From: Treponema_I sp045616125
GTDB lineage: Bacteria > Spirochaetota > Spirochaetia > Treponematales > Treponemataceae
Length of the DNA stretch: 64,000 bases
Reading direction: 5' to 3'
Assembly: GCA_045616125.1 (NCBI GenBank)
Contig: JAZLGC010000067.1
Coordinates: forward strand, 8,101-72,100
The position numbers were made by a program, and so were the translations under genes. The notes under the pieces were generated by a model. It saw nothing but the letters and a program-made list of their open reading frames with translations, had not been told where the DNA came from and did no database searches. Of the stretch, positions 24,244-31,403 are shown piece by piece (within the stretch, counting starts at the first letter, position 1; each line of letters starts with the position of its first letter).

Positions 24244-24798
24244 ATGAAAGAGATCCTCAAATATCTGCGCCAGACTCACGGTTTTACCCAGGAAGAAATT
24301 GCAGAAAAGCTTACTGTCTCACGGCAATCGTACAGCAAATACGAAAAAGGCAGTGTAGAACCGAATCCCAAAGTACTGCAGGAACTGGCCCGCATATATG
24401 GCGTAAGCGTGGAATTCATCAGGCAGAATCGGATACCACAGGTAACTGAGGAAAAACGCCAGATACTATATTCAACGGCCGATGACGTACAGGATTCGGT
24501 TGCTGCAGAGCCTTGGTTTGACTGGACAGGCCCCTTTAACACTTACCGGTTTGAGGGAGTATTTGATGGAACTGCCATACGGATACTCAGCTTTCCGGAA
24601 GGCGTTCAGCTGAAGAAAGGACAACAGGTTACCATATCCTTTGATGACGGCAGAAAAACGATAGAATCCAGAGAAGAAATACTGGAGAATATTATGGGAA
24701 TTATTCACCGGGGAACTCCCTGTACCCGCACTTCTGATGATGACCCGATGTACAAGAATGCACTGGCAGAAGCCCTGGAGGAACGGTATGAATCTTAA
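24244..24798 (+). CDS. XRE-family HTH regulator, probable antitoxin of a PIN toxin
   Basis: 184 aa. The N-terminal XRE helix-turn-helix is clear (MKEILKYLRQ..GFTQEEIAEKLTVSRQSYSKYEKG). The C-terminal half (VQLKKGQQVTISFDDGRKT) resembles the short beta module of MazE/AbrB-like or DUF2281-type antitoxins. The PIN gene starts 11 bp before this stop, so translation is coupled. The start is set at 24244 because a -10 element ends 6 bases upstream; no Shine-Dalgarno is present. HTH plus PIN is a less usual toxin-antitoxin combination. Confidence 0.82.
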   Translation: MKEILKYLRQTHGFTQEEIAEKLTVSRQSYSKYEKGSVEPNPKVLQELARIYGVSVEFIRQNRIPQVTEEKRQILYSTADDVQDSVAAEPWFDWTGPFNTYRFEGVFDGTAIRILSFPEGVQLKKGQQVTISFDDGRKTIESREEILENIMGIIHRGTPCTRTSDDDPMYKNALAEALEERYES

Positions 24799-25213
24799 TG
24801 CCAAAAATCTGTTGCTGGATACAAACGTTCTTTTAGATGTCATCCTTCAGAGGAAGCCATTTGAACAGCACTCCCTGGAGGTTTTCCGGCAATGTATCTT
24901 CCAGAAGCACAAAGGAATCATTGCAGCTCACTCAATAACCAACATGTTCTACATTCTCCGTAAGCATTTTTCACCGGAAGATCTTCGTTCCCTATTACTG
25001 AAACTGACAGAGCAGTTTGAAATAGCCGGCATCGATAAGAAAAAACTGGTACACGGACTTCAGAACATCAATTTTTCCGATTTTGAAGACAGCCTGCAGG
25101 ATTTCTGCGCAGAAGAATGGTGTGCAGACTACATCATCACCAGGAATACTAAGGATTTTGCTTACTCTTTAGTCCCAGCCATAACTCCGGAGGAATTTCT
25201 GAAAATGATATAG
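24788..25213 (+). CDS. PIN-domain toxin
   Basis: 141 aa from ATG 24788, with GGAGG upstream and overlapping the HTH gene. KNLLLDTNVLLDVILQRKPF carries the first PIN Asp, AAHSITNMFYIL is the second element, and CAEEWCADYIITRNTKDF holds the last acidic residues. Co-operonic with the HTH protein. Ribonuclease toxin by family; target unknown. Confidence 0.88.
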   Translation: MNLNAKNLLLDTNVLLDVILQRKPFEQHSLEVFRQCIFQKHKGIIAAHSITNMFYILRKHFSPEDLRSLLLKLTEQFEIAGIDKKKLVHGLQNINFSDFEDSLQDFCAEEWCADYIITRNTKDFAYSLVPAITPEEFLKMI

Positions 25214-25218
25214 TCTGC

Positions 25219-25230
25219 TATACTACACCT
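25219..25230 (+). promoter_or_regulatory. -10 element 6 bases before the radical SAM gene
   Basis: TATACT (25219-25224) then ACACCT and ATG 25231. A -35 is not obvious at 17 bp (TTTCTG). Together with the absence of a Shine-Dalgarno, this predicts a leaderless transcript. Confidence 0.5.
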
Positions 25231-26100
25231 ATGCACTACGTAACCGCAAAATCTATCCTTACTTCCGGCAACGGAACCGGCATGAACGTATACCGGGGCT
25301 GTACCCACGGCTGCATCTACTGCGATAGCCGCAGTACCTGCTACCATCCGCCGGTACCCTTTGAGGACATTGAAGTAAAGCAGAATGCGGTTGAACTGCT
25401 GGAAAAAGCACTGGCCGGAAAACGCAAGAAAATCATGGTAGGTACCGGATCCATGTGCGACCCCTACATGCCCATAGAAAGTGAACTGCAGATTACCCGG
25501 CGTTGTCTTGAAGTTATCGACAAATACGGATTCGGAGCTACCGTGCTCACTAAATCTGATCTGGTACTCCGGGACTTTGACCTGCTGCAGCAGATTAACC
25601 GTCACACCAAAGCCGTGCTGCAGATGACCCTGACCTGCGCAGACCATACTTTAAGCCGGAAAATTGAGCCCAACGTGTGTACCTCACGGCGCCGGTTTGA
25701 AGTACTGATGGAAGCAAAACATGCCGGTATCCCGACCGTTGTCTGGCTGTGTCCCTTTCTGCCCTACATCACTGATACCCGGGAAAACATGAACACCCTG
25801 CTTGACTGGTGTGTTGAAGCTGGCGTTAAGGGCATCATCCAGTTTGGCATCGGTGTTACACTGCGGGACGGCAACCGGGGCTACTTTTACAACCAGCTGA
25901 ACAGAAACTTTCCGGGGCTCACCCAGACCTATATCAGGCAGTATGGCGACAACTACGAGATCGGGTGTCCCAACGGAGACGAACTGTACGACATGATGGC
26001 TTCACGGTGTAAGGCTGCCGGCATTATGTACAAAGCAGATGATGTCTTTGCGTACCTGCATCAGTTTGAAAGCAAAGCCGACCAGCTGGAGCTCTTTTGA
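25231..26100 (+). CDS. SPL-family radical SAM protein with beta-clamp-like C-terminus
   Basis: 289 aa. CTHGCIYC (C24, C28, C31) is the radical SAM cluster motif in the CxxxCxxC spacing. NVYRGCTHGCIYCD and GTGSMCDPYMPIE match the SplB-like (spore photoproduct lyase-related) branch seen in many non-sporing bacteria. VLTKSDLVLRDFDLL and FLPYITDTREN follow the barrel. The last five residues are QLELF, matching the sliding-clamp-binding consensus QL[SD]LF. The gene overlaps the next by 4 bp. A DNA-directed radical reaction is plausible from family and tail, but not shown. Confidence 0.88.
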   Translation: MHYVTAKSILTSGNGTGMNVYRGCTHGCIYCDSRSTCYHPPVPFEDIEVKQNAVELLEKALAGKRKKIMVGTGSMCDPYMPIESELQITRRCLEVIDKYGFGATVLTKSDLVLRDFDLLQQINRHTKAVLQMTLTCADHTLSRKIEPNVCTSRRRFEVLMEAKHAGIPTVVWLCPFLPYITDTRENMNTLLDWCVEAGVKGIIQFGIGVTLRDGNRGYFYNQLNRNFPGLTQTYIRQYGDNYEIGCPNGDELYDMMASRCKAAGIMYKADDVFAYLHQFESKADQLELF

Positions 26101-27038
26101 TCATCAACACCGGCCAGAGAACCGATATTCCGGCCTTCTTTACCCCCTGGTTCGTTAACCGCCTGAGAGAAGGCTATGTCTGCGTACGGAACCCCTACAA
26201 CCCGCAGCAGGTCACCCGCTACGAACTGAATCCAAATGTCGTTGACGTCATCGGCTTCTGCTCAAAAAATCCGGCTCCCCTGCTGCCCTATCTTTCCCTT
26301 TTAAAAGACTACGGCCAGTTCTGGTACATGACCATTACTCCCTATGGAACCGACATTGAACCTTCGGTCCCCAACAAAGATCAGGTCATGGATACCTTCT
26401 GTGCCTTATCCCGCGCCGTGGGAAAAGAACGTGTCGGCTGGCGATACGATCCCATTTTCATCAGTCCCCGCTATTCCCTGGAATTTCATCTTTCTGCCTT
26501 TGAACGCATGGCATCCCGGCTTTCCGGTTACACCGACATCTGCGTCATCAGTTTTGTTGACTTGTACGATAAGGTCCGGCGGAATTTTCCGGAAGTGCGG
26601 GAGGTTACGAAAGAAGAGCGGCTGATTTTGGGAAAAGCCTTTTCTGATATAGCCAGACGGTACGGATTCCGCATCAAGGCCTGTGCCGAAGGACGGGATA
26701 TGGAACAGTTCAGCATCGATTGCGACGGCTGCATGACCATGGACATGTACCAGGACGCCATCGGCTGCCCGCTGAACGCCCCCAAAAAACCGGGAGCGCG
26801 GAAAGAGTGCGCCTGCTATTTATCCTGCGACATCGGCGCCTACGATACCTGCATGCATTTCTGCCGGTACTGCTATGCCAATACCAGCCGCCAGAATGTG
26901 CTGAAAAACCGCCAGTTGCATGATCCCAAATCTCCGTTCCTTATCGGAGGCCCGCAACCTGATGACCAGCTGCACCTTGCTGACCAGAAATCCTGGAAAG
27001 TTCCCGATACGGATTTCGGCCAGCTGAGCCTTTTCTGA
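26097..27038 (+). CDS. DUF1848-family protein with Cys cluster and beta-clamp-like C-terminus
   Basis: 313 aa. It begins INTGQRTDIPAFFTPWFVNRL, with VRNPYNPQQVTRYEL, then DVIGFCSKNP and WYMTITPYG, the DUF1848 signature. A C-terminal cysteine cluster (CACYLSCDIGAYDTC then CRYCYAN) suggests a metal or Fe-S site. The protein ends QLSLF, a near-ideal DnaN-binding pentapeptide. Translation is coupled to the SPL-like gene by a 4-bp overlap (ATCA/TGATC region). Function unknown; the pair probably acts together. Confidence 0.85.
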   Translation: MIINTGQRTDIPAFFTPWFVNRLREGYVCVRNPYNPQQVTRYELNPNVVDVIGFCSKNPAPLLPYLSLLKDYGQFWYMTITPYGTDIEPSVPNKDQVMDTFCALSRAVGKERVGWRYDPIFISPRYSLEFHLSAFERMASRLSGYTDICVISFVDLYDKVRRNFPEVREVTKEERLILGKAFSDIARRYGFRIKACAEGRDMEQFSIDCDGCMTMDMYQDAIGCPLNAPKKPGARKECACYLSCDIGAYDTCMHFCRYCYANTSRQNVLKNRQLHDPKSPFLIGGPQPDDQLHLADQKSWKVPDTDFGQLSLF

Positions 27039-27059
27039 CTGGGCTGTTCAATACAATCC

Positions 27060-27088
27060 GTCATGCTGAATCAAGTTCGGAATGACAC
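27060..27088. repeat. Degraded short palindromic repeat
   Basis: GTCATGCTGAATCAAGTTCG followed by GAATGACA is a damaged copy of the dispersed palindrome family (arms no longer fully complementary). It marks the junction between the DUF1848 gene and an oxidoreductase remnant. Confidence 0.6.
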
Positions 27089-27499
27089 GATACACTCTAC
27101 GATTGGAACCGCCATCTCCCCCTTGTCTTAAATCATAAACTGTCACCATACTATCAGGCAATTATTCTTGCAACCGGTGGTTTTGATGCTTCTGAAGAAC
27201 TGAAAGCCAAATGGTCTCCCATTGCAGTTGGCGATTTCCCACTGTCAAACAAAGGAAATATCGGTGAAGGTATCCTGATGGGTATGAAAGCCGGTGCCGA
27301 TACCGAATTCAAAGCCGATACCGAATTCAAAGCCGATACCATTGCAGATCTGGCAAAGGCTGCCGGCCTGTATGCTGCAGGTGGAGTTGCCAACGCAGGC
27401 CTGTTCTATCAGGAATACCCTGCTTCCGGAACTTCAAACAGCATGAGTATGACCTACGGTTTTGAAGCCGGTAAAAACGCTGCAAAATACAGCAAGTAA
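27089..27499 (+). pseudogene. Remnant of a flavocytochrome c / fumarate reductase-type FAD oxidoreductase
   Basis: An open frame without a proper start encodes AIILATGGFDASEELKAKW, the ATGGFD motif of FAD-dependent fumarate/urocanate reductases. After a large internal loss it jumps to C-terminal features (GLYAAGGVANAG, then FEAGKNAAKYSK; compare LYAAGE...GRIAGKNAA in intact enzymes). A tandem 18-bp duplication (GCCGATACCGAATTCAAA) inserts ADTEFK twice near 27297-27332. The N-terminal FAD and most of the catalytic domain are missing, so the protein cannot function. It is probably debris left by the island's insertions. Confidence 0.75.
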
Positions 27500-27574
27500 C
27501 ACTCTACGCTGAATTTCTGTTGCGCAGTGGCAACCGTATACCACCGGCAGCTGCTGCGTAACGGCTCCAGTCAT

Positions 27575-27976
27575 TCATTCACACCAGTCTTCAATGCGCA
27601 GATCTTCTATCCGGGAAAACTCCTTTGTATTGTGCGTAACCAGAGTCCCGTTATGTGCAAGCACTGTTGCCGCTATAAGCAGATCGTTGGGGCCCACTGG
27701 AGTCCCCTTATCAGTAAGTGACTGCCGGATTAATCCATAGAAATACGAAGCATCACTGTCAAAGTCTTTCACGTCAAAGGGTTCAAGAAACTGCATGTAA
27801 GGAACAATCAGTCTTTCGTAATTGCCGGAATTTCTTGCACCAAATTCCAGTTCTGCCTTTACGACTGAGGGAATGACAATGGACTGAGCCGGAACCTTTT
27901 TTAAGTGCTCAATAATTTTTGGATATTTCCCTTTTATGATGTAAGAAATGATATTGGTATCCAGAAAATACTTCAT
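27575..27976 (-). CDS. vapC: VapC-type PIN-domain toxin
   Basis: 133 aa. Classical VapC: KYFLDTNIISYIIKG (first Asp), VVKAELEFGARNS (Glu), PVGPNDLLIAATVLAHNGTLVTHNTKEFSRI (third and fourth acidic residues split over two helices). It resembles the VapC/FitB group that cleaves initiator tRNA in some enterics; that target is only a possibility here. It overlaps its antitoxin by 4 bp. Confidence 0.92.
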   Translation of the reverse strand: MKYFLDTNIISYIIKGKYPKIIEHLKKVPAQSIVIPSVVKAELEFGARNSGNYERLIVPYMQFLEPFDVKDFDSDASYFYGLIRQSLTDKGTPVGPNDLLIAATVLAHNGTLVTHNTKEFSRIEDLRIEDWCE

Positions 27977-28278
27977 AAAGGCTCACGTTTTGCATCAAGG
28001 GTAAAAGAGAGTTCTTCCGCTTCTTCACAATCCAGTTCCGGCACTGCACCAAACAGATCAAAAAAGCCTGCCGGATAGGTAGAACTCATATCCTGAATTC
28101 TTGCGGATACTATTTTTGAATCAAGTGAACAGGGAAACCTGTTTTCTTTTACGGCTTCATGCAGGAACATATCAATTGCAGAAGAAAGACTCATGCCAAG
28201 AGAATTAAAAAGTGCTTCGGCTTTATTTTTAATCTCCGGCGTTGTACGAAACGCTACGGTCATTGTTTTGTTTGTCAT
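27973..28278 (-). CDS. RelB/DinJ-type antitoxin paired with a VapC toxin
   Basis: 101 aa. TMTVAFRTTPEIKNKAEALFNSLGMSLSSAIDMFLHEAV is the RelB/DinJ ribbon-helix-helix signature, and the C-terminal half is acidic and would bind the toxin. Pairing a RelB/DinJ antitoxin with a PIN toxin is a module swap, since RelB usually partners RelE/YafQ. The promoter has an inverted repeat at 28294-28331. A GGAGG (complement of CCTCC) lies about 8 bases before the ATG. Confidence 0.9.
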   Translation of the reverse strand: MTNKTMTVAFRTTPEIKNKAEALFNSLGMSLSSAIDMFLHEAVKENRFPCSLDSKIVSARIQDMSSTYPAGFFDLFGAVPELDCEEAEELSFTLDAKREPL

Positions 28279-28293
28279 AGAGCCTCCGTTAAG

Positions 28294-28331
28294 TGTTTAC
28301 ATTGTACGACACATAACATACTTTGTAAACA
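28294..28331 (-). promoter_or_regulatory. Promoter and inverted-repeat operator of the RelB/VapC pair
   Basis: TGTTTACA (28294-28301) and TGTAAACA (28324-28331) form a perfect 8-bp inverted repeat. On the minus strand TTTACA, a 17-bp spacer and TACAAT lie exactly within it, so the repeat halves cover the -35 and the -10 edge. This indicates autorepression by the RHH antitoxin. Confidence 0.7.
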
Positions 28332-28371
28332 TTCAGATCATCCGAGAGTATCCGGAAGTTCTATGTTCTGA

Positions 28372-28384
28372 TATACTTGCCACC
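28372..28384 (+). promoter_or_regulatory. -10 element 7 bases before the ArsC-like gene
   Basis: TATACT (28372-28377), TGCCACC, then ATG 28385. No Shine-Dalgarno. Another predicted leaderless start. Confidence 0.45.
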
Positions 28385-28741
28385 ATGATTCAGATATTCG
28401 GAACTTCCAAAAACTTTGACGTAAAAAAGGCAGAACGCTACTTTAGCGAACGCCGTATTCCCGTACAGAAAATTGACCTGAAGGAAAAAGGTATTTCAAA
28501 AGGCGAACTTGAAAACATCATCAGCCTGCTGGCAAAAGACGCCGGTAGCCGTGCCGACGCCATCGATATGCTGGCAGACAAAAAGAGCAAGGATTACGCC
28601 AGTTTTGCCTACCTTGATGACAGCGATAAAGCAGACAAACTGCTGGAAAATCCATCACTTCTGGTACAGCCCATCTGCCGCAACGGAAAACTGGCCGCCA
28701 CCATCGGCTATCAGCCCGATGTGTGGAAGACGTGGAATTGA
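28385..28741 (+). CDS. ArsC/Spx/YffB-like thioredoxin-fold protein without catalytic Cys
   Basis: 118 aa. MIQIFGTSKNFDVKKAERYFSERR follows the ArsC/Spx strand-helix start (usually GxxxCxxxxKA), but the cysteine is replaced (SKNFD). DLKEKGISKGELENII and LLVQPICRNGKLAATIGYQPDVWKTW match the family's later segments (usual LI-RPIV---). It lacks the redox Cys at the first site, so it is unlikely to be an arsenate reductase; a binding or regulatory role, as for Spx, is possible. It is divergent from the RelB/VapC pair. Confidence 0.8.
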   Translation: MIQIFGTSKNFDVKKAERYFSERRIPVQKIDLKEKGISKGELENIISLLAKDAGSRADAIDMLADKKSKDYASFAYLDDSDKADKLLENPSLLVQPICRNGKLAATIGYQPDVWKTWN

Positions 28742-28780
28742 AATCTGGATTGGTTAAGGGATATTTTTTGTATTGTGTTT

Positions 28781-29074
28781 GTGCGCACAAAAGAGCATAT
28801 TTTACGTATAGAACCTGATACAAAAGCACCTGCAGAAGCAATTCTTGCAGCTCTTGGTATTCCCGTTTCTACTGCAATCAATATGTTTTACAAGCAGATA
28901 ATCCTGCATAACGGCTTGCCATTTAAAGCCCAGCTTCCTTCAGCTCCTTTAAATATTGCTGATATGACTGAAGAGCAGTTCAATGCAGAACTCGATAAAG
29001 GATACCAGAGTATGCTCCGTTGCGAAGCTGTACCGGCAGAAGAAGCCTTTGCTCAAATCAAGAGGGCCAGATAA
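28781..29074 (+). CDS. RelB/DinJ-type antitoxin, apparently orphan
   Basis: 97 aa if translation begins at GTG 28781 (GTG 28775 is an alternative; neither has a clear ribosome-binding site). LRIEPDTKAPAEAILAALGIPVSTAINMFYKQIILHNGLPF is the DinJ ribbon-helix-helix region (conserved GIPVSTAINMFYKQ). EEAFAQIKRAR ends the protein. No intact toxin gene follows; only a short degenerate stretch does. Confidence 0.8.
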   Translation: MRTKEHILRIEPDTKAPAEAILAALGIPVSTAINMFYKQIILHNGLPFKAQLPSAPLNIADMTEEQFNAELDKGYQSMLRCEAVPAEEAFAQIKRAR

Positions 29075-29215
29075 TTGGCTTATACGGTACATTGGATTTG
29101 ACAAAAATCTGGAAGTAATTTGCGAATAAATCATTCAGAGTTGTGCGGATACTGCCAATATGCACAACATCGAGCAAATATCTGCATAAACTTACTGAAG
29201 ATAAAGTAAGAAACC
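29075..29215 (+). pseudogene. Possible remnant of a RelE/YafQ-type toxin after the orphan antitoxin
   Basis: Directly after the antitoxin stop, TTGGCTTATACGGTACATTG would encode LAYTVHW, like a RelE/YafQ start. It soon meets a stop, and about 40 bases later RINHSELCG resembles the usual RTGTHSELF end. No continuous frame joins them. The match is short, so this is a tentative reading; otherwise nothing is seen in this stretch. Confidence 0.3.
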
Positions 29216-29216
29216 C

Positions 29217-29561
29217 TTATTTCATTTGTTCCATTAAATTCTCGATAGCTTTTTTACTTGCAGGGGAAATATGATCAAGTTTCTTGATTAGTGCTGCATT
29301 CTGTTTATAGATGCGGATTTCTTCATCGGTAAGCTGAGGTATTGAAGTTTGAGAGGAGGGATTTTTGCCTGTAACAAGATATTCTACGGTTACATTTAAG
29401 GCTTGGGCGATTTTTACGGCATTTTCGGCAGTGGGCTGAGATTCATTACTTCTGAGATAATTGTCGATTGTTCTTTTTCCAACCCCAGATTTTGATGATA
29501 ATTCTTTTACTAATATACCTTGATAATTCAACTCATCTTTTAAATTTTCTTTAAAACTCAT
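29217..29561 (-). CDS. XRE-family HTH regulator next to the restriction-modification genes
   Basis: 114 aa. The helix-turn-helix is clear (ILVKELSSKSGVGKRTIDNYLRSNESQPTAENAVKIAQALN), followed by VTVEYLVTG, as in phage-type repressors. The C-terminal part (about 75-114) is helical and may dimerise. It is divergent from mod with about 120 bp between starts; that region has near-palindromes (ATAAGTCTTAT near 29582 and TATAAGACGATACTTAAATA near 29630). It is a good candidate to control the restriction-modification operon. Confidence 0.85.
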   Translation of the reverse strand: MSFKENLKDELNYQGILVKELSSKSGVGKRTIDNYLRSNESQPTAENAVKIAQALNVTVEYLVTGKNPSSQTSIPQLTDEEIRIYKQNAALIKKLDHISPASKKAIENLMEQMK

Positions 29562-29574
29562 TGTTTTATTGAAT

Positions 29575-29684
29575 ACTTAAAAATAAGTCTTATGCGCAGT
29601 AATACGTAAAGTCAACAGAATATAAGACGATACTTAAATATACGTAATGTATTAAACAAACTGTATATTTAAGAGAGCTCGGCA
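29575..29684. promoter_or_regulatory. Divergent control region between HTH gene and mod
   Basis: AT-rich spacer with related motifs in opposite orientation: ATACTTAAAAATAAGTCTTA (from about 29571) and TAAGACGATACTTAAATA (about 29621), plus TACGTAAAG and TACGTAATG. These paired elements are probable binding sites for the HTH regulator. mod has GAGAG upstream of its ATG at 29685. Confidence 0.45.
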
Positions 29685-31403
29685 ATGACACCAATTACTG
29701 AACAAGAATACAAAATCAAAATAGAAGAGTTGCAGAAGGAAATTGAGATTCTTAAGAAAAAGCAGACTGAAAAAATGAAGTCTGAACGATATGGCCTTAA
29801 TTGGATTGATGTTCCAGAAGCCTTTGAAAAAGAAAGTGAAAACAAGATTCCTGTTTTAAGGGAAGTTAAGGATAAGGCGATTAAAAATGATGACGGAAAG
29901 CCGACCCACATTCTGATTGAAGGCGACAATTACCACGCCCTAAAGTGCCTGAACTATACTCACGCAGGAAAAATCGATGTGATTTACATTGATCCGCCAT
30001 ACAACACAGGAAGCGACGGATTCATTTATAAGGATGCACGGTATCTTGAACAATACCCGGATGGCACAACGATTCCAAAGGAACATCCACTCAGACACAG
30101 TACCTGGCTCAGTTTTATGAGCAAAAGATTAAAGCTTGCAAAAAATCTCCTCAGTGAAAAAGGCGTGATTTTCATAAGCATTGATGACAACGAACAGGCA
30201 AATCTTAAATTGCTTTGTGACCAGGTGTTTGGGGAAAGTTTATTTCTTGGAAATATCGATTGGGAATCAAAGACCAAATCTCAAAACACAAAAACTGCTT
30301 TTGATAAATTGCAACCAAAAGTTGAACACATTCTAGTTTATTCAAAACGAAATCATTTCAATTTAATAACAAAAGGCGAAAAAGAATATCCTGAAAGAGA
30401 TGAAAAGGGTGAATTTCGATATTACAAAATAGAAGTGATGAATGCTTCTGGTGTTCGCGGCAGAGAGACAATGGTATTTCCAATTCTTGGAATCAATCCT
30501 CCAGAAAATAGACAGTGGAAATGGGGACTTGAAACAATAAATGAGTATCAAGAGAGAGGAGATTTAATATTACTAGATGATGAACCAACTTTAAGAATTC
30601 GACCTGAAGATGAGAGAAATGAAATAACTGAACCTTTTTGGGGATTTATATCAAAAGATCTTGGAACCGGGGAATCTGGGAAAAAGCAACTAAATACAAT
30701 TTTATTTCCATTTGATCCTGAATTTGAAACGGTAAAGCCAGTGGAACTAATTAAAAAATTAATTTTCCATGCAAGTTCAAATGAATCCATTGTTTTAGAT
30801 TTCTTTGCTGGAAGTGGAACAACAATGCATTCTGTTTTTGAGACAAATAAGTCAGATGGCGGCAACCGTCAGTGCATTCTTGTTCAGCAGAAAGAAACGG
30901 ATTCCAACATCTGTGAATCCATCACCTACGAACGTAACCGCCGTGTAATGAACGGCTACACCAATTCAAAAGGCGAAGAAATTCCCGGCTTGGGAAATTC
31001 CCTCAAATATTACAAAACCGACTTTATTGGTGAACATTCAGAAAAGCTTGCCAGCGATGAAGACAAAATTCTTCTGGCGCAAAAAGCGGGGTGTCTCATT
31101 TCATTGAGTGAAAACACTTTAGAAGAAATAAAGACCACAGAATACTACCAACTTTACACAGACGGGAAAAAGCTTACGGCCATATACTTTAACGAAGACC
31201 CGGAAATGTTCCCTGACTTTGTGGAAGACATTGCAGAAGTTTCAATAAACGCTACAACCACTCACAAGACAACAGTCTATGTTTATTGTGAAGGAAACCC
31301 GGAAATTTATGAAAACGAATTTGAAGACCTGACAGACATTGAGATTAAGGCAATTCCCCACCCGATACTGCAGATTTACAAAACTTTGAACGAGGCCCGC
31401 TGA
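29685..31403 (+). CDS. mod: Type III restriction-modification DNA methyltransferase (Mod)
   Basis: 572 aa. DPPYN (about residues 103-107, motif IV) precedes FFAGSGTT (motif I, about 370), the beta-class order of Type III Mod N6-adenine methyltransferases. The region between (about 180-350) is the target recognition domain. The N-terminal coiled coil (EEYKIKIEELQKEIEILKKK-like) is typical. Base composition is visibly A+T richer than the surrounding housekeeping genes, especially in the recognition domain, consistent with horizontal transfer. It ends in TGATGA overlapping the res start by one base. Confidence 0.95.
   Translation: MTPITEQEYKIKIEELQKEIEILKKKQTEKMKSERYGLNWIDVPEAFEKESENKIPVLREVKDKAIKNDDGKPTHILIEGDNYHALKCLNYTHAGKIDVIYIDPPYNTGSDGFIYKDARYLEQYPDGTTIPKEHPLRHSTWLSFMSKRLKLAKNLLSEKGVIFISIDDNEQANLKLLCDQVFGESLFLGNIDWESKTKSQNTKTAFDKLQPKVEHILVYSKRNHFNLITKGEKEYPERDEKGEFRYYKIEVMNASGVRGRETMVFPILGINPPENRQWKWGLETINEYQERGDLILLDDEPTLRIRPEDERNEITEPFWGFISKDLGTGESGKKQLNTILFPFDPEFETVKPVELIKKLIFHASSNESIVLDFFAGSGTTMHSVFETNKSDGGNRQCILVQQKETDSNICESITYERNRRVMNGYTNSKGEEIPGLGNSLKYYKTDFIGEHSEKLASDEDKILLAQKAGCLISLSENTLEEIKTTEYYQLYTDGKKLTAIYFNEDPEMFPDFVEDIAEVSINATTTHKTTVYVYCEGNPEIYENEFEDLTDIEIKAIPHPILQIYKTLNEAR

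Noticed and set aside
28385..28741. Arsenate reductase
   Set aside because: The family's catalytic cysteine position is occupied by Asn/Phe (SKNFD), so the enzymatic name is not supported.
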